Part shown: in pieces, positions 5,258 through 6,484 of the stretch
Position numbering within the stretch: position 1 is the stretch's first letter
How the letters are laid out: the number at the start of each line of letters is the position of its first letter
The notes under the pieces: model-generated
What the model was told of the DNA's origin: nothing
Database searches by the model: none
What the model saw: only the letters and a program-made list of their open reading frames with translations
Source of the DNA: Bacteroidales bacterium UBA2295
GTDB taxonomy: Bacteria; Bacteroidota; Bacteroidia; Bacteroidales; Tenuifilaceae
Assembly: GCA_002345825.1 (NCBI GenBank)
Contig: DDWD01000191.1
Span: 1-6,484, forward strand
DNA: 6,484 nucleotides
Reading direction: 5' to 3'
Program-made: the position numbers and the translations under genes

Positions 5258-6484
5258 CCTAGGTTGGTGTATTTGCGTGAATCCTCAATGGTTTTTTCGG
5301 CCTCCTTAAATTCAAAGTAGTTAACCTCTGCCTTAAGCGGCTTTTGGCGCATATCGTTTAAAATGCCAATGAGCTGGGCAACTGCTCCCTCGAAATTATT
5401 GTTGCTTTGGTCTGTGTAACCTCCCTCGGCAAAGCCATCGGGTAGGGGGTTGCTGCTGGTGCGCCTGCGCCTTACCTGCTCAATACGCCTAACAAGCGGC
5501 ACTACCTCGGGGTGGGCCATCTCCTCCTGTGCTACAAAGTACTCGCCCCGGTGGTACGGACGGCCATCGGGGAGCATTCCCGCCACCTCATACTTACCTC
5601 CCGTACCCGTGTAGCCACCCTCGGCAAACCCTTTGTTTAGCACCATACTAGCCTGCGCTGTTGGTGTGTTTGCCCCTCCGCCACCGCTACTGGTATTTCC
5701 TCCAATGGTAAGCGATTTTATGCGCTGTCTCTCGGCGTTGGCGGCGGCCACCTGAGCAATGCCTGTGGTTCCAATTAGTGCGGCTAATGCTGCACCTGCA
5801 ATTGGCCCAGCAATTGGTCCCAGCTGCATTGATGATGCCCAAGCCGCCATTATACCTTGCGCTGTTGAAGAAACTATCTGTGCCACCTGCATGGCAAATT
5901 GCGCATCAGCAAACTTTTTCTGTATCTCCAGCTTCTTTTCCTCATTATCGCCTGCCTTGGCTATTTGGGCATCCTGTATGGCGTTTAGGGCGTTGGCTCC
6001 TGCCTGCGCTAGCTGCTGTGCCTGCTGGGTGTACTGCTGGGCGTACTGTAGTTTAAGGTTTAGTTTAGCCCTTTCAAACTCCTCCTCGGTAAGCAATTTT
6101 TGTGCATACTGCTCGCGTAGCACGTCCATTTCGTTGGCAAACGACTCCTGTATTGATGTAAGCCCCCACTGGTTGCGTGCGTTAAAACGCTCATTGTTGT
6201 ACTTATCCTCAAGCCCTTTTAGCGCAAGTTGGTAGGCTTCCTCGGAGAGTAGCCCCTCTTCATGTAGCCTTTTTAGCGCATCGGCCTCGATCTGTAGTCT
6301 TTCATTTAGCGTTTCAAACTTGAATTCTTTATCGAGAAGAGCCGACTGCTTATTGAATTCGCGCTGGGCGTTAAGCCTTGCCTGATTGGCATCGTAATCG
6401 GCCTGCCCAATAATTTTTTCGTTATCCTCAATGGCCTCCTTCTTTAGCTCGGCATTTTTAACCTCAAGCTGGGCTAGGGCTTGG
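5254..6484 (-). CDS. Phage tail tape-measure protein, C-terminal part (5' end outside window)
   Basis: The frame is open from the right edge to a TGA at 5256-5254, giving 409 complete codons of a larger protein. An internal ATG at 6129 is not a credible start, because 118 coding-like codons precede it without a break. Tape-measure proteins set tail length and help pass DNA through the host envelope. The first about 190 visible residues are charged, Ala/Gln/Glu-rich coiled coil with repeated L-L-(S/T)-E-E-x-(Y/F) units (6199-6282 and 6043-6126). Next is a Gly/Ala-rich hydrophobic stretch (about 5745-5890) that could insert in a membrane, then a Gly-Ser linker. The C-terminal part has two G-F-A-E-G-G-Y-T motifs (5608-5631 and 5413-5436) and Y-H-R-G-E-Y-F-V, a conserved tape-measure C-terminal signature. 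The gene overlaps the next one by 4 bases. Confidence 0.85.
   Translation of the reverse strand, partial: QALAQLEVKNAELKKEAIEDNEKIIGQADYDANQARLNAQREFNKQSALLDKEFKFETLNERLQIEADALKRLHEEGLLSEEAYQLALKGLEDKYNNERFNARNQWGLTSIQESFANEMDVLREQYAQKLLTEEEFERAKLNLKLQYAQQYTQQAQQLAQAGANALNAIQDAQIAKAGDNEEKKLEIQKKFADAQFAMQVAQIVSSTAQGIMAAWASSMQLGPIAGPIAGAALAALIGTTGIAQVAAANAERQRIKSLTIGGNTSSGGGGANTPTAQASMVLNKGFAEGGYTGTGGKYEVAGMLPDGRPYHRGEYFVAQEEMAHPEVVPLVRRIEQVRRRRTSSNPLPDGFAEGGYTDQSNNNFEGAVAQLIGILNDMRQKPLKAEVNYFEFKEAEKTIEDSRKYTNLG

Noticed and set aside
5254..6129. A separate 291-residue gene starting at the ATG at 6129
   Set aside because: The same frame is open to the window edge with 118 more coiled-coil-like codons, so the ATG is an internal methionine.
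5759..6235. Long plus-strand open frames opposite the tape-measure gene
   Set aside because: Cys/Ala/Ser-rich translation with no domain pattern; these mirror the Ala/Gln-rich codons of the tape-measure gene.

Overview
The window looks like part of a temperate, tailed bacteriophage of the Bacteroidota (probably Bacteroidales or relatives), seen in its circular or unintegrated arrangement. Evidence for the host group is the moderate-to-low GC, A-rich translation starts mostly without Shine-Dalgarno sequences, and proteins whose motif patterns I associate with Bacteroidota phages: a CI-like repressor with an N-P-x-W-L-L-x-G-E-G-E-M motif, a tyrosine integrase with a W-Y-I-x-F-Y-x-F-D-P N-terminal segment, and tail proteins of the same style. 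No database search was possible, so family names rest on motifs and gene order.

Layout. (1) 1-631 is an immunity-type switch. A small helix-turn-helix protein (partial, minus strand) diverges from a 116-residue CI-like repressor (plus strand). The 131 bases between them hold a perfect 19-base inverted repeat, an 11-base tandem repeat and a second inverted repeat family. (2) 632-901 is a non-coding attachment region. Its core, 742-759, reads exactly as positions 57-74 of a bacterial tRNA-Pro. Paired direct repeats 11 bases apart flank it on both sides (653-671 and 817-835), as expected for integrase arm sites. The region also holds a nested palindrome and ends in a hairpin that pairs with the integrase ribosome-binding site. 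(3) 902-2080 is a tyrosine integrase, on the same strand as the repressor. (4) 2077-6484 is the end of a leftward tail operon: the C-terminal part of a tape-measure protein (runs off the window), then a 687-residue tail-tip or baseplate candidate, then a 370-residue beta-rich candidate. These are packed by an ATGA overlap and a 4-base gap, and the last stop codon overlaps the integrase stop codon.

How it fits together. The repressor, attP and integrase lie in that order on one strand with no visible terminator between them. If integration occurs at 742-759, the repressor/Cro-like pair and the integrase go to opposite prophage ends, and the integrase comes to lie downstream of the rebuilt host tRNA-Pro gene. 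Integration would therefore change how the integrase is transcribed. This is the most interesting hypothesis in the window. It is inferred from layout and not shown.
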